In this document: piece after piece, positions 1 to 8,065 of the stretch | Layout: every line of letters starts with the position of its first letter | Position numbering within the stretch: position 1 is the stretch's first letter | DNA from: Luteimonas salinisoli | GTDB taxonomy: Bacteria; Pseudomonadota; Gammaproteobacteria; Xanthomonadales; Xanthomonadaceae | DNA: 64,000 nucleotides | NCBI RefSeq assembly: GCF_013425525.1 | Contig: NZ_JACCKA010000031.1 | Span: forward strand, 1-64,000 | Direction: 5' to 3' | Position numbers and translations under genes: made by a program | The notes under the pieces: model-generated | Told to the model about the DNA's origin: nothing | What the model saw: the letters and a program-made list of their open reading frames with translations, nothing else | Database searches by the model: none

Positions 1-80
1 CTTGCCCAGGGCAAGAACAGGGGTCAGAGTCGGCTTTCTTGCCGGTCCGAAAAACGGGAAAGTCCACTCTGACCCCTGTT
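1..80. repeat. REP-like inverted repeat (ggggtcagagt type)
   Basis: Two 22-base arms face each other at 17-38 and 58-79. Each begins ACAGGGGTCAGAGT when read inward, and they differ at only two positions. They are separated by a 19-base spacer. A second short perfect hairpin (7-bp arms CTTGCCC/GGGCAAG) occupies 1-15. Repeats with this core are common in intergenic DNA of Xanthomonadaceae and are usually thought to be moved by RAYT (IS200-like) transposases. No such transposase gene lies in this window. A diverged single half recurs at 3052-3074. The pair may also fold in RNA and end transcription of a gene lying to the left of the window. Confidence 0.7.
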
Positions 81-131
81 TTATAGTGATTTAACTCCGT
101 TGTAGTCGAAGGTAGTTTGTTGGAGAGTGCT

Positions 132-920
132 TTACGCGGCCGTGAGATATCGCTCTGCGACATGCGCCTGCCTGATGTCTGAAACGAGGGCTTGCCGTGC
201 TGCATCCAGGGCGCTCCAGCGCGTAGCGTCGTGCAATGGCGGGATGGTCACGAGTTCGCGGCGGTCGAAACCAACCAGCGCCGCATCCACAAGTTCGCCC
301 GCTTCCATCAGCTCGGGGAGCGCATCGATGTCGATGCCCGCACGCTCCCAGATCTCCGTGCGGGTACCCGCGGGGAGTACCGCCTGCACATAGACGCCCT
401 TGGGCGAAAGCTCCAGGCTCAACCCCTGGGAGAGGAACAGTGCGAAGGCCTTGGTCGCACCGTAGACCGACATGCCGAATTCCGGCGCCAATCCAACCAC
501 TGAGCCGATATTGACGATCGCGCCTTCGCCGGCCCGCGCAAGTCGTGGGGCGATTGCATTGGCGAGTCGGACAAGCGCGGTTGTGTTGAGCGCGACGATC
601 CGAGCGACATCATCGGTGGCCTGCTCGATGAAGCTGCCGGACTGGGTTGCTCCGGCATTGTTGATCAGGATCCCGATTCGGGAGCCATCGCGCAGGCGGG
701 TCTCGACGGCTGCCAGATCGTTGGACTGGGTGAGATCGGCCTGAAGAATATCGATCGCGACCCTGTGTTCTTCGCGCAGTCGAGCTGCAAGCGTCTCCAA
801 TCGTGTCTTGTCGCGGGCAACCAGCACGAGGTCGTGGCCGCGACGTGCGAAGCGCTCGGCGTAGGCAGCGCCGATGCCGGAGGATGCGCCGGTAATGAGG
901 ACTGCGGAAGGAGTGGTCAT
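132..920 (-). CDS. SDR family NAD(P)-dependent oxidoreductase
   Basis: This is a 262-residue cytoplasmic short-chain dehydrogenase/reductase. The cofactor motif TGASSGIG lies at about residues 8-15. The structural motif NNAG and the catalytic Ser plus YGATK (Tyr-x3-Lys) follow in the usual order, and the length is typical of classical SDRs. The substrate is not predictable. The ATG at 920 was chosen because the glycine-rich motif starts seven residues after it and an AGAGAG-type ribosome site precedes it; the frame stays open upstream but codes for nothing SDR-like. It lies 124 bases downstream of the dehydrogenase gene at 1045-2046 on the same strand and is probably cotranscribed with it under the TetR-type regulator at 2130-2708. 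Confidence 0.9.
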   Translation of the reverse strand: MTTPSAVLITGASSGIGAAYAERFARRGHDLVLVARDKTRLETLAARLREEHRVAIDILQADLTQSNDLAAVETRLRDGSRIGILINNAGATQSGSFIEQATDDVARIVALNTTALVRLANAIAPRLARAGEGAIVNIGSVVGLAPEFGMSVYGATKAFALFLSQGLSLELSPKGVYVQAVLPAGTRTEIWERAGIDIDALPELMEAGELVDAALVGFDRRELVTIPPLHDATRWSALDAARQALVSDIRQAHVAERYLTAA

Positions 921-1044
921 GTGTTGGCTCTCTTGATTAGGGGTGAGGGGCTGGGTGAGCTGATGCAGAGATGCGCGACGCGCAACGGAGCCGCGTCCGT
1001 GGGCGGCCCGCCAGCCCTGCAGGGCACTGGCGTCGGCGTTCTGA

Positions 1045-2046
1045 CTATTTGACCTTGAGCACGACTTTTCCCTTCGATCGGCCGGATTCGACGTAGGCCA
1101 AAGCCTCATTGGCTGACTCAAAGGCGAAGGTGCGATCGATTACGGGGCGAACGGCGCCAGCCTCTACGAGCCGGCCTATCTCGCGCAGTTGTTGTCCATT
1201 GGCTCGCATGAACAGGAATGAGTACCTCAGGGACCTGCGTTTGGCTCTTCTTCTGACGCCAGCACTCAGCAGGCGAACGATGAGACGGACCAACCACGGA
1301 GCTCCAATGCTGGTCGCGGATGCCGGGTCGGGAGGGCCGGAGATCGAAATGAGCGTCCCGCCTGGTTTCAGGACACGCAGGGACTTCTCCAAGGCGCCCG
1401 CGTCCTGGCTATGCAGAACTACGTCGTAGTTCCGCAGAACTTTGCCGAAATCCTCGTTCTTGTAGTCGATGACGGTGTCCGCGCCCAGGCTCTTTACCAG
1501 ATCGACGTTGGCACTGCTGGTCGTCGTGGCGACCGTGGCCCCGATCTGCTTTGACAGTTGGATAGCGAAGGTGCCTACACCGCCAGACCCGGCTTGGATG
1601 AAGATCTTCTGCCCGGCCTGCAGATTGGCTCGTTCAACCAGCGCCTGCCAGGCCGTCAAGCTCACCAACGGGAGCGATGCGGCTTCTTCCATGGTGATGT
1701 TTCCTGGCTTAGGCGCGACATCGTTCTCGTTCACGGCGACGAACTCCGCGAAGGCGCCGATGCGGTGATCTCGAGGCCGGGAATAGACTTCGTCGCCCAC
1801 TTTGAACTGCCGAACGCGTGGGCCAACGCGCGTCACGACACCTGCCACGTCATGGCCCAGGACGAGCGGCATGCGGTAAGGCAGGATGCGCTTGAGTTCA
1901 CCGCTCTTGATCTTGGAATCCAGCAGATTCAAGCCTGCCGCGTGAACCTGGATCAGGATTTCGTCGTCCCGAAGTGCGGGCTCGGGCACTTCGCCAAGCC
2001 GCATCGGTTCATTCTTGCTGTATCGATCGATGATGAAAGCCTTCAT
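1045..2046 (-). CDS. Zinc-independent MDR alcohol dehydrogenase / NADP-dependent quinone-type oxidoreductase
   Basis: This is a 333-residue medium-chain dehydrogenase/reductase. The N-terminal GroES-like domain contains LVLGHDVAGVV, and the Rossmann domain carries GSGGVGTFAIQLSK (about residues 145-160). The structural-zinc cysteines of classical alcohol dehydrogenases are absent, so the protein belongs with the quinone oxidoreductase/enoyl reductase branch that uses NADPH on enones or quinones. The start at 2046 follows a GAGAGA ribosome site. The gene sits between a TetR regulator upstream and an SDR gene downstream, all on the minus strand. Its promoter carries a perfect palindrome (2071-2096) that matches one at the regulator's own start. 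I infer an inducible detoxification operon. The substrate is unknown. Confidence 0.9.
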   Translation of the reverse strand: MKAFIIDRYSKNEPMRLGEVPEPALRDDEILIQVHAAGLNLLDSKIKSGELKRILPYRMPLVLGHDVAGVVTRVGPRVRQFKVGDEVYSRPRDHRIGAFAEFVAVNENDVAPKPGNITMEEAASLPLVSLTAWQALVERANLQAGQKIFIQAGSGGVGTFAIQLSKQIGATVATTTSSANVDLVKSLGADTVIDYKNEDFGKVLRNYDVVLHSQDAGALEKSLRVLKPGGTLISISGPPDPASATSIGAPWLVRLIVRLLSAGVRRRAKRRSLRYSFLFMRANGQQLREIGRLVEAGAVRPVIDRTFAFESANEALAYVESGRSKGKVVLKVK

Positions 2047-2070
2047 GGTGTTTTCTCTCTCGTAGATGGG

Positions 2071-2113
2071 ACAAATATGATGAATATCATATTTGTGGAC
2101 GGCAAGCGGGTAA
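2071..2113 (-). promoter_or_regulatory. Operator and promoter of the oxidoreductase operon
   Basis: A perfect inverted repeat with 11-base arms (ACAAATATGAT and its complement, spacer GAAT) spans 2071-2096. On the minus strand a -10 element TATGAT (2086-2091) lies inside the palindrome. It is preceded by 16 bases and then a -35-like TTACCC (2108-2113). A bound repressor would therefore cover the -10 box. The same ATATGATG...CATCATAT core recurs at the start of the neighbouring TetR gene, which points to that protein as the ligand. Confidence 0.75.
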
Positions 2114-2129
2114 CGGAGCGTCCTCTGCG

Positions 2130-2708
2130 TTAGTCGTCGGAAATGAGATGGTGCAGTGCCGACTCGCGCAACGCATCGGAGAGCCGCGGGTCGTCGACGG
2201 CGCGTGCCAGTATCAACGCGCCGACCATGGTGGAGGCAGCCACCATGGCACGTTCGTGTACGCCGGGTTCTCCCCAGTCGGGAAACTGGCGTGCGATAAG
2301 GTCGATCATTTCCTTGATGCGGCGCGTGGCGGCTCGCCTTACTTCCGGCGCTTGGCGGGCCATCTCCGAGCCGAGGGCGGCCGTCGCACATCCCGTTTCG
2401 ATACTTTTTACGTGCGCTTCGGAGAGGTAGGCCTGCATCATCGCCTGAAACGCCTGTTCGGGAGGGACGGCCGCGGCGACGCTCTCCATCGACTGCACGG
2501 CCTCGCTACCCGCACGATCCGCCGCCTCGGCCAGCAGGGCTTCGCGCGAAGCGAAATGGGCGTAGAAGCCGCCGTGGGTCAGGCCAGCGGCCTTCATGAT
2601 GTCTGCAACGCCAGTGCCGTTATAGCCGCTACGTCGGATCGCGCGCGCCGCCGCATCGACGATGCGGTCGTGAGTGGCTTCCTTGGATCGGGTGGCCGTT
2701 CTTTTCAT
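2130..2708 (-). CDS. TetR/AcrR family transcriptional regulator
   Basis: This is a 192-residue repressor. The N-terminal helix-turn-helix lies at about residues 25-60 (GVADIMKAAGLTHGGFYAHF) and is followed by an all-helical ligand-binding region, the standard TetR size and layout. The ATG at 2708 opens directly from the operator palindrome, so the mRNA leader must be very short or absent. The gene is first in a minus-strand group with the dehydrogenase (84 bases downstream) and the SDR gene. The two matching palindromes at 2071-2096 and 2707-2724 indicate that it represses both itself and the enzymes. The inducer is unknown but is likely an electrophile or quinone handled by the enzymes. Confidence 0.9.
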   Translation of the reverse strand: MKRTATRSKEATHDRIVDAAARAIRRSGYNGTGVADIMKAAGLTHGGFYAHFASREALLAEAADRAGSEAVQSMESVAAAVPPEQAFQAMMQAYLSEAHVKSIETGCATAALGSEMARQAPEVRRAATRRIKEMIDLIARQFPDWGEPGVHERAMVAASTMVGALILARAVDDPRLSDALRESALHHLISDD

Positions 2709-2745
2709 ATGATGTTCATCATATATCGCTCTGAGCCCAATGCAA
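2707..2745 (-). promoter_or_regulatory. Autoregulatory operator and promoter of the TetR gene
   Basis: The palindrome ATATGATG-TT-CATCATAT (2707-2724, perfect 8-base arms) overlaps the TetR start codon. On the minus strand a -10 box TATGAT (2718-2723) sits inside it, 16 bases from the -35 TTGCAT (2740-2745). The geometry is the same as at the dehydrogenase promoter: a 16-base spacer and TATGAT within the operator. Confidence 0.75.
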
Positions 2746-2968
2746 GCGGTAGGCGACGAACGGTAGATGGAGGGGATCCAGCGGGACCGCGAGTGTTTGG
2801 AGGCAGTGACTGCCAACGACCCGACGCAGGCATGGGAGCCGATGCCCGCCGATCACGATCCCATGGCGATCGGCAAGCCACTGGTGGCGTTGGCCACGTA
2901 GACGTTCGGGGATGGCGCAACACGTCCGAACTCCTGGCGATTGCGGAGCTTCCACCTGGAGCCTTCCA

Positions 2969-3043
2969 ATGACCCCCACCATCACCGTCTTCGAGAAGAC
3001 GCCCGATCGCGGCAGAGGGCTGGCGTGCGACATGCGTGCCTGA
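2969..3043 (+). pseudogene. Glutathione S-transferase remnant (first 24 codons)
   Basis: The 24-codon frame reads MTPTITVFEKTPDRGRGLAC and then DMRA before a stop. It strongly resembles the start of the GSTs found in this family of bacteria, which usually continue (V)RWALEE. The reading frame is lost exactly where a copy of the ggggtcagagt repeat begins (3052). Everything after the first beta strand is missing, so the gene is dead. From 2817 to 2968 I see no intact gene. Confidence 0.65.
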
Positions 3044-3051
3044 GGGCCGGA

Positions 3052-3074
3052 AGAGTCCGCTCCGACCCCTGTTT
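3052..3074. repeat. Diverged single half of the ggggtcagagt repeat
   Basis: The stretch reads AGAGTCCGCTCCGACCCCTG plus three T. It matches the right arm of the pair at 58-79 with a few changes. It abuts the truncated GST fragment and may mark the deletion or insertion that destroyed that gene. The remainder up to 3133 shows no gene. Confidence 0.55.
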
Positions 3075-3133
3075 CCGAGATCGGAAGGGGGAACGATGCG
3101 GTCGATTGGCGAGCGATAAGGCCCGGTTTCTGG

Positions 3134-4129
3134 TCAGCGTCCGGGCCAGACCGGCGCGTGCTGGAAATGTTCGAGATAGATCTCGCGCCCGCGGGAGCTG
3201 ATCTCGTCCCATTCGGCGGGCGTGGGGCTGCCGTACCGTTCCGGCCCTTCGCGCCATAGCCGGTCGAAATCCCCGGCCCGGCGGCTTCGCACCAGCTCGA
3301 GTGCGTAGGCATGGGCCATGGATGCCCGCTCGTCTCTGGGGTAGAGGGAATAGCGGCCGTCCAGCGCTTCCACGTACCGGTCCAGCGCCTGCTCGTTGCC
3401 GTCGTGGACGAGCTGCTCCAGCCATTCGCGCGCGAGCTTCTGGCGCCGTCTCGCTTCCTCGACGTCGGCGATCAGCGCACCACGCGTCGCGTACTCTTCC
3501 AGCGCATGGGTGATGAAACTCAACTGCGCCGATGCATTGCCGGCGCGGCCCGCGCTTTCGAGCCAGTCGGCCCCCGCAGAAACGCGCTCCTGTCCGACCA
3601 CGGCGCAGTCCTCGTACTCTCTCAGCTTCTTCTGCAAGTCCCTTTCCCGATTCTCGCGATACTGTCGTTCCCAGTTCTCGCGCTCCTGTCGGCTATCGCC
3701 AGCACCGAGGTAGATGACCTTGCGCCGGTACTCGTGGATCAACGACTCCGGAGTGTCGCGTCGCAGTATCGTCCTGCACCCGGCCGAGCGCACGCCGAGG
3801 ATGTAGCCGGCCTCCGTGTCGCCTGTGGCAGCGGCATCCTGTAGCGCGTCGAGGACTTCGGGTAGCGGGTCCCGCCACCAGCTATCGATTCGCGAGGGCG
3901 GACCGCCCGGCGATGCCGGTAGGCGGTCCAGCGCAAGGCGCTGCGGGGGTTGTGCCGGCGGCGATGCGGAAACGGCGGGCGCCGCCGCCTTCTCGTCTAC
4001 GCCGGCGTCCTCCGGCAATTCCGGCGGGGGTGCCGATCCCCCGGAGCATCCGCCGCCCACCGCCGCCAGCAGGACGATGGCCAACGCCGGCACCGGCCAC
4101 AACCGCCTGATCCGCGACGCGACACTCAT
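3134..4129 (-). CDS. Putative lipoprotein with Sel1/TPR-like helical region
   Basis: This 331-residue protein has an N-terminal signal (SRIRRLWPVPALAIVLLAAV) ending in a lipobox-like GGGC at about residue 28. A Pro/Ala-rich linker follows, then a helical region with spaced motifs such as DTEAGYILGVRSAGC and GNASAQLSFI that resemble Sel1 repeats. A charged stretch near residues 145-175 (RQERENWERQYRENRERD) could form a coiled coil. Its ATG (4127-4129) overlaps the stop of the upstream gene as ATGA, implying translational coupling. Both proteins share the small-helix 'GDaEAaY-LG' style and probably work together in the envelope. No specific function is recognised. Confidence 0.75.
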   Translation of the reverse strand: MSVASRIRRLWPVPALAIVLLAAVGGGCSGGSAPPPELPEDAGVDEKAAAPAVSASPPAQPPQRLALDRLPASPGGPPSRIDSWWRDPLPEVLDALQDAAATGDTEAGYILGVRSAGCRTILRRDTPESLIHEYRRKVIYLGAGDSRQERENWERQYRENRERDLQKKLREYEDCAVVGQERVSAGADWLESAGRAGNASAQLSFITHALEEYATRGALIADVEEARRRQKLAREWLEQLVHDGNEQALDRYVEALDGRYSLYPRDERASMAHAYALELVRSRRAGDFDRLWREGPERYGSPTPAEWDEISSRGREIYLEHFQHAPVWPGR

Positions 4130-5022
4130 CGCCCTTCGCCCGAGCGGTGGAACGCGCCGAGGATGCGAGACGACATGAGTTCGGCCTCCCGGATTTGCGC
4201 CGGGCTGAATCGCTCGCGTCCCGCCGCTTCGAGTTTGCCCATGGCTTCGGAGGCGGTGGAGACCTGCCGGTAGGCGCTCCAATAGGCGAGCATGCGCACC
4301 GGATCGTCCTGCAGGATGCCGTCGGGACCGTGCGCCGTCGCGTAGGCGTACAGGGCTTCTGGTTCGCCGGCCTTCAGCGCACGTCCAATCAGCGTCTTGG
4401 CGCGGTCGCGCCGACGGGCGACCTCGTCGGCATTGTCGAGCAGCTCGGCGTGGGTCTTGAACTCGGTGAATGCATGGTCGGGGTAGTGGGCCATCGCTGT
4501 GGTGTGGCCCAGGGCGACGGCTCGCAGCATCCAGGCGTGTGCGTCCGCCGCGCCTGCCGTCTCCGCCAGGTCTTCGGTGCCTTTGCAGAGCTCGTCCATT
4601 TCCTGTCTGGCATCGAGCAGTGCATCGACAGTGATGTCGCTGTCGATCGGCCGCCCGGCGAGTTGGAAGGCGTCTCCGAAGTAGGCGGCGGCTTGCGCGA
4701 TGATCGCGATGAACGCGCCCATCGGCATGCGCTCGTACGACAGGCAATGCCCGAGCACGTTGCCGAGCCGGTAGGCGGCTTCGGCGTCTCCCGCGCGGGC
4801 GCGGGATTCCAGCTCGGCGCGCACGGAATCGAACGGGCCTTCCGGAAGCGTCGCGACCGATTGCCGCTGCACGCCCTTGCCGGGCGCGGCCCCGGCCGAC
4901 TCGGCCGGTCTGGCGTGGGCGTCCGCGCGCCGGCCCGGAAGCTGCGTGTCGTGCGCGAGCAGCCAGATCCCGCCGACGATCGCGATGCCTGCAATGGCCG
5001 CCAGCAAGCGCTTCATGCGCAT
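4126..5022 (-). CDS. Putative exported Sel1/TPR-like protein
   Basis: This 298-residue protein has an N-terminal hydrophobic segment (LLAAIAGIAIVGGIWLLA, about residues 5-22) acting as signal or anchor. A helical domain follows with Sel1-like elements (GDAEAAYRLGNVLGHC at about residue 80; AWMLRAVALGHTTAMAHY further on; ALKAGEPEALYAYA). The start at 5022 (MRMKR) follows a GGTGA ribosome site; MKR at 5016 is also possible. It overlaps the lipoprotein gene at 3134-4129 by four bases. The two look like diverged paralogues in one operon. Function unknown; Sel1 repeats usually mediate protein contacts. Confidence 0.75.
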   Translation of the reverse strand: MRMKRLLAAIAGIAIVGGIWLLAHDTQLPGRRADAHARPAESAGAAPGKGVQRQSVATLPEGPFDSVRAELESRARAGDAEAAYRLGNVLGHCLSYERMPMGAFIAIIAQAAAYFGDAFQLAGRPIDSDITVDALLDARQEMDELCKGTEDLAETAGAADAHAWMLRAVALGHTTAMAHYPDHAFTEFKTHAELLDNADEVARRRDRAKTLIGRALKAGEPEALYAYATAHGPDGILQDDPVRMLAYWSAYRQVSTASEAMGKLEAAGRERFSPAQIREAELMSSRILGAFHRSGEGR

Positions 5023-5189
5023 GATGTCACCGGTGCCGGTCTCCAGGTGGGTCGACCCGTCGAGCATATAGCGTTCGGAACTCGTCAACGAGAACCGGGG
5101 TCGGAGAACTTGGGGGTCGCGCGTGGCAACGTCTCATCGGCTGGGCATAATCGCGCTTGTCCCAGGAGTATCGGAGAAAGGAGGAACGA

Positions 5190-5498
5190 ATGGACTGGTC
5201 GATCGTGGCGCTGCTCGCCTTGCTGACGCTCAATGCGATCGCCTCGGTCGCGGTTCTGCGCGACCCGGTGGCTACTCCGGGCCGGCGGTCCGCGCAGCTG
5301 GCGATCGTCTGGCTGCTGCCCGTGCTGGGGGCCATCGTGTGTCTCGCAGTCGCGTCGGCGCACGCCCGCGAGGGGGTCGCCGGCTCCATCGCAACGCCCT
5401 ACGCGGACAATGCCGGCGGCGGTCAAGTGGATGCGGCGACGTCCGCTGGGGACTGCGGCGGGGGCGGGTCCGACGGCGGAGGGTGCGGCGGCGACTAG
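5190..5498 (+). CDS. Small membrane protein with two TM helices and Gly-rich tail
   Basis: This 102-residue protein has two predicted transmembrane helices: about residues 4-22 (IVALLALLTLNAIASVAVL) and 35-56 (QLAIVWLLPVLGAIVCLAV). The WLLPVLGA pattern resembles the phospholipase D N-terminal membrane segment (PLDc_N). The C-terminus is unusually glycine- and cysteine-rich (CGGGGSDGGGCGGD). The ATG is fixed by a textbook AAAGGAGG site five bases upstream. It diverges from the Sel1-like operon. From 5499 to 5719 no convincing gene is seen. Confidence 0.75.
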   Translation: MDWSIVALLALLTLNAIASVAVLRDPVATPGRRSAQLAIVWLLPVLGAIVCLAVASAHAREGVAGSIATPYADNAGGGQVDAATSAGDCGGGGSDGGGCGGD

Positions 5499-5719
5499 GG
5501 GGCCGAACTCGACCGAGCAGTGCCTGGCGGAGCGCCACGTGCTTCGAGTGCTCGAGGAGGAACTGGATGCGACGTTGGATGCGGCAGCGAAGTTGCTCAC
5601 TCCGACGGGCGTCAGGCCGAGGCGAATCCAGCACCCCCTCGTCCATTCATGCCTTCTGGCAGGGACGATTCGAGGGGGACGGCGCTTATGCTGAAGACCT
5701 CCCGAGCGAAGGAATCTCG

Positions 5720-6823
5720 ATGATGGTCAAACGTGCGCGTCTTTGGATCGGCTGGATCCTGGCTCTCGCAGGTGCCGCGACGGTCACGGCCGCCGAGCCT
5801 CTCGAATCCGCGCCAGAAGACCTGTCGGAATGGTCGCTTCACTGCTTCTGCATCAGCGCCATCCACACGCCGCACGCGGCTATCGGCATGGACAACAACG
5901 GCGTGGTCCTGCATCGCGCCCGCTCCGGTGTGTCCAGGGAACAACTGGAGCGCGATGGCATCGCGGTATCGGACAGCCAGATCGCGCTGCTGCGGCTGCT
6001 GGGCGTGCTCGAGGTCGATGGAGACTCGCTGCGAACGGCCATTCCGGTGATCGGGCCGGAGCAACTCGACCAGCTGCGCCCGCGCCTGCGCCGGCTGGCT
6101 GAAGGGCTGCTGCCCGAGATCGAGCCCCATGTCGCGGCGATCCGCGCCCGGTTGCACGATCAAGGGCTGTCGCGCAGCGAGTATGCCGTGGTGTTCGGCT
6201 ACGCAGTGGATGGCGTGTTGTGGGAAGGCCTTCGCGAGCGAGGCGCCGTACCGTCGACCGAGTTGAGCGCGGAACATCCGCTTTGGCGCGGTGCGTTCTG
6301 GGCGCTGTATCCGCCGCGCGGCAACATGGCTGGAGTGAACGAGCACCGGACCGGCCAGGCCGCCATGATCTTCACCTGGACCCGTCCCACTGGGCGCGCG
6401 TTGAACGCCCTGCAGCGGTCGCCGGCGCTGCCGGCTGCACTGCGACGGTTGATTGCAGGAGACGAGCCTGCTCCGGTGGTCGACGCCTCGGGGCGTGCCT
6501 GGACGTTGTCCGACGAAGGCCGGATGCAGGTTCCCGTCATCCATGTGCGAAGCGACGATCCGTTGCACGCTCCCGCACTGGGTATCGCCACGGTGATTGC
6601 CGATGCGCTGGATGGAGACGGTGAGATGGCCGAGATCCTTGCCTCGATCCCGGGTCTGGACCGGAAGCAGGCGATGGTGGTTGTGGCGCACGAGTTCATC
6701 TGGGACGTGATGGACCTGCTCGGCGAACGGGGCCTGGTCGAGCGGCCAACCGTGCTGGACGACTCCGAAGCCGCCACCGACGACCTGCGCTCGCTGCTGG
6801 TGATCCGCATGGATTCCGAGTAG
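5720..6823 (+). CDS. Exported protein of unknown function
   Basis: This 367-residue protein has a cleavable signal peptide (RLWIGWILALAGAATVTA, cleavage near AEP at about residue 25). The mature part is mostly helical. It starts with a short Cys-rich patch (SLHCFCISAIHTPHAA). It contains two segments that read like winged-helix or small helical domains (ERDGIAVSDSQIALLRLLG and MDLLGERGLVERPTVL). I recognise no family. The start follows GAAGGA at a good distance. It is flanked by two other membrane or envelope genes on the same strand, but the gaps (more than 200 bases on each side) argue against one transcript. Confidence 0.7.
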   Translation: MMVKRARLWIGWILALAGAATVTAAEPLESAPEDLSEWSLHCFCISAIHTPHAAIGMDNNGVVLHRARSGVSREQLERDGIAVSDSQIALLRLLGVLEVDGDSLRTAIPVIGPEQLDQLRPRLRRLAEGLLPEIEPHVAAIRARLHDQGLSRSEYAVVFGYAVDGVLWEGLRERGAVPSTELSAEHPLWRGAFWALYPPRGNMAGVNEHRTGQAAMIFTWTRPTGRALNALQRSPALPAALRRLIAGDEPAPVVDASGRAWTLSDEGRMQVPVIHVRSDDPLHAPALGIATVIADALDGDGEMAEILASIPGLDRKQAMVVVAHEFIWDVMDLLGERGLVERPTVLDDSEAATDDLRSLLVIRMDSE

Positions 6824-7028
6824 TTCGGCGGAGGACCCACCGGCTGTCCAAAGGTGGCAGGGACGAACGGCGCTCGCGTAGGCACCATTCGTGTCCGGGA
6901 CGAGTTCGGAGTCGGGAAATGGCGCCAGTGACGACCAGCTGCAGCAAACAGCGAATGCCCTCGCGCACCATCGTTGCGACCCCGACTTGTCCCGTATCGT
7001 ACGTGCAGGTCGTCGCCGGGTTGCCGAC

Positions 7029-7493
7029 ATGAATGAGGTTGCTTCGGATCGGCGTCGTCGCGGTCGCGCGTTCGTCGCAGACACCACCGCCTTGATCCTG
7101 TTCTTCACGGTGACCGGCGCGCTGAACGAGCGCTTCGTTTCCGGCATGAGCTGGGACGAGGTCCTGCACGCGCGGCTGCTGGGGGCGGCGCTCATGATCC
7201 CGGTCGGCCGGCCGTACGGGATGTGGCGCGACCGGTTGATGCGGTACGCACGTCCGACCAGGATCTCGCGCATCCTCTGGGACAGCCTCGCACTCGTCAC
7301 GTTCCAGGTGCCGATCTATGCGGCGATTATCGCGATCAGCGGCGCGTCCGGCCGGGGGTTCGTGCTCGGCATCCTCGGCGCGACGTGCATCATGCTGGTC
7401 TCTGGCCGCCCCTATGGCGCGTTCCTGAACTGGATCAGGCGGCTGTACGGGCTTCCGCCCGGCGGGGATAAGCCCATGAGCCTCCAGGGATGA
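7029..7493 (+). CDS. alaE: L-alanine exporter AlaE
   Basis: This 154-residue inner-membrane protein matches the AlaE family (149 residues in E. coli) along its length. The family pattern VADT near the N-terminus, then FVSGMSW, GRPYGMWRDRLMR, LALVTFQVPIYAAI and GRPYGAFLNW are all present and in order, giving four membrane helices. AlaE exports excess L-alanine, for example from dipeptide use, using proton motive force. The frame is open for 46 codons upstream, but ATG 7029 gives the family length. Upstream, TTGCGA (6974) and TATCGT (6995) are possible promoter boxes with a short 15-base spacer. Confidence 0.85.
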   Translation: MNEVASDRRRRGRAFVADTTALILFFTVTGALNERFVSGMSWDEVLHARLLGAALMIPVGRPYGMWRDRLMRYARPTRISRILWDSLALVTFQVPIYAAIIAISGASGRGFVLGILGATCIMLVSGRPYGAFLNWIRRLYGLPPGGDKPMSLQG

Positions 7494-7501
7494 GGATGCT
7501 C

Positions 7502-7543
7502 AGAAAATGGGGTCTAGAAAATGGGGGGGAAGGTTCATTTTCT
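7502..7543. repeat. AGAAAATGGGG repeat, REP-like
   Basis: AGAAAATG occurs directly at 7502-7509 and 7516-7523, and inverted as CATTTTCT at 7536-7543. A related remnant (ggggtctggttcatttt) lies at 19624-19640. These resemble the second common REP class of Xanthomonadaceae. The inverted pair downstream of alaE could help end its transcript. The rest of 7544-7657 shows nothing. Confidence 0.5.
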
Positions 7544-7657
7544 CGATCCCAGTGCGTAGCCCCTGCGGCGAGATCGGGCGAGGGAACGACAGCGATGGGC
7601 GAGCGACAGGGCCCTGCGCGGCGCATGTCCGCGCAGTGGCCGTCGCCGGCCGCGACC

Positions 7658-8065
7658 TCAGTCCGTGGGGATCGCCGACGGATCCATCCACATCGCCTCC
7701 CAGACGTGCCCGTCCGGGTCGGCCAGGTTGCGGTTGTACATGAAGCCGAGGTCCTGGGCGGGGTTGATGTCGGCGGTGCCGCCGTTCGCGGCGGCCACCT
7801 CGTTGGCGGCGTCGACCTCCGCGCGACTGTCGAACGACAGGGCCAGCAGCACCTCGCTCGAGGTCGGCGGCGGGATCGGCCGGCTGGTGAACGTGCGCCA
7901 CTTGTCGTGGGTGAGCAGCATGACGTTGATCGCCTCGCTCCAGACCATGCACGCGGCGGTCTCGTCGGTGAAGTGCGGATTGTTCTCGAAGCCGAGGGCC
8001 TTGTAGAAGGCCATCGACGCCGCGAGGTCGGTCACGGGCAGGTTGATGAAGATCATCTTGGTCAT
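7658..8065 (-). CDS. VOC family protein (glyoxalase/bleomycin-resistance fold)
   Basis: This 135-residue cytoplasmic protein has the vicinal-oxygen-chelate layout: opening strand MIFINLPVTDLAASMAFYKALGF, central NVMLLTHDKWRTF, and end NLADPDGHVWEAMWMD. This form (lactoylglutathione lyase-like, sometimes called PhnB- or 'extradiol dioxygenase'-like) is widespread and usually without known substrate. The ATG at 8065 is preceded by GGAG at eight bases. It is divergent from the amidase gene at 8316 with about 250 bases between, in which I see no other gene. Confidence 0.85.
   Translation of the reverse strand: MTKMIFINLPVTDLAASMAFYKALGFENNPHFTDETAACMVWSEAINVMLLTHDKWRTFTSRPIPPPTSSEVLLALSFDSRAEVDAANEVAAANGGTADINPAQDLGFMYNRNLADPDGHVWEAMWMDPSAIPTD

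Noticed and set aside
1-3100. A transposase responsible for the ggggtcagagt repeats
   Set aside because: No IS200-like or RAYT gene is present in the window; only the repeats were found.
5123-5719. An extended upstream start for the exported protein at 5720
   Set aside because: The frame is open but passes through another gene with a perfect ribosome site, and the signal peptide begins exactly at 5720.
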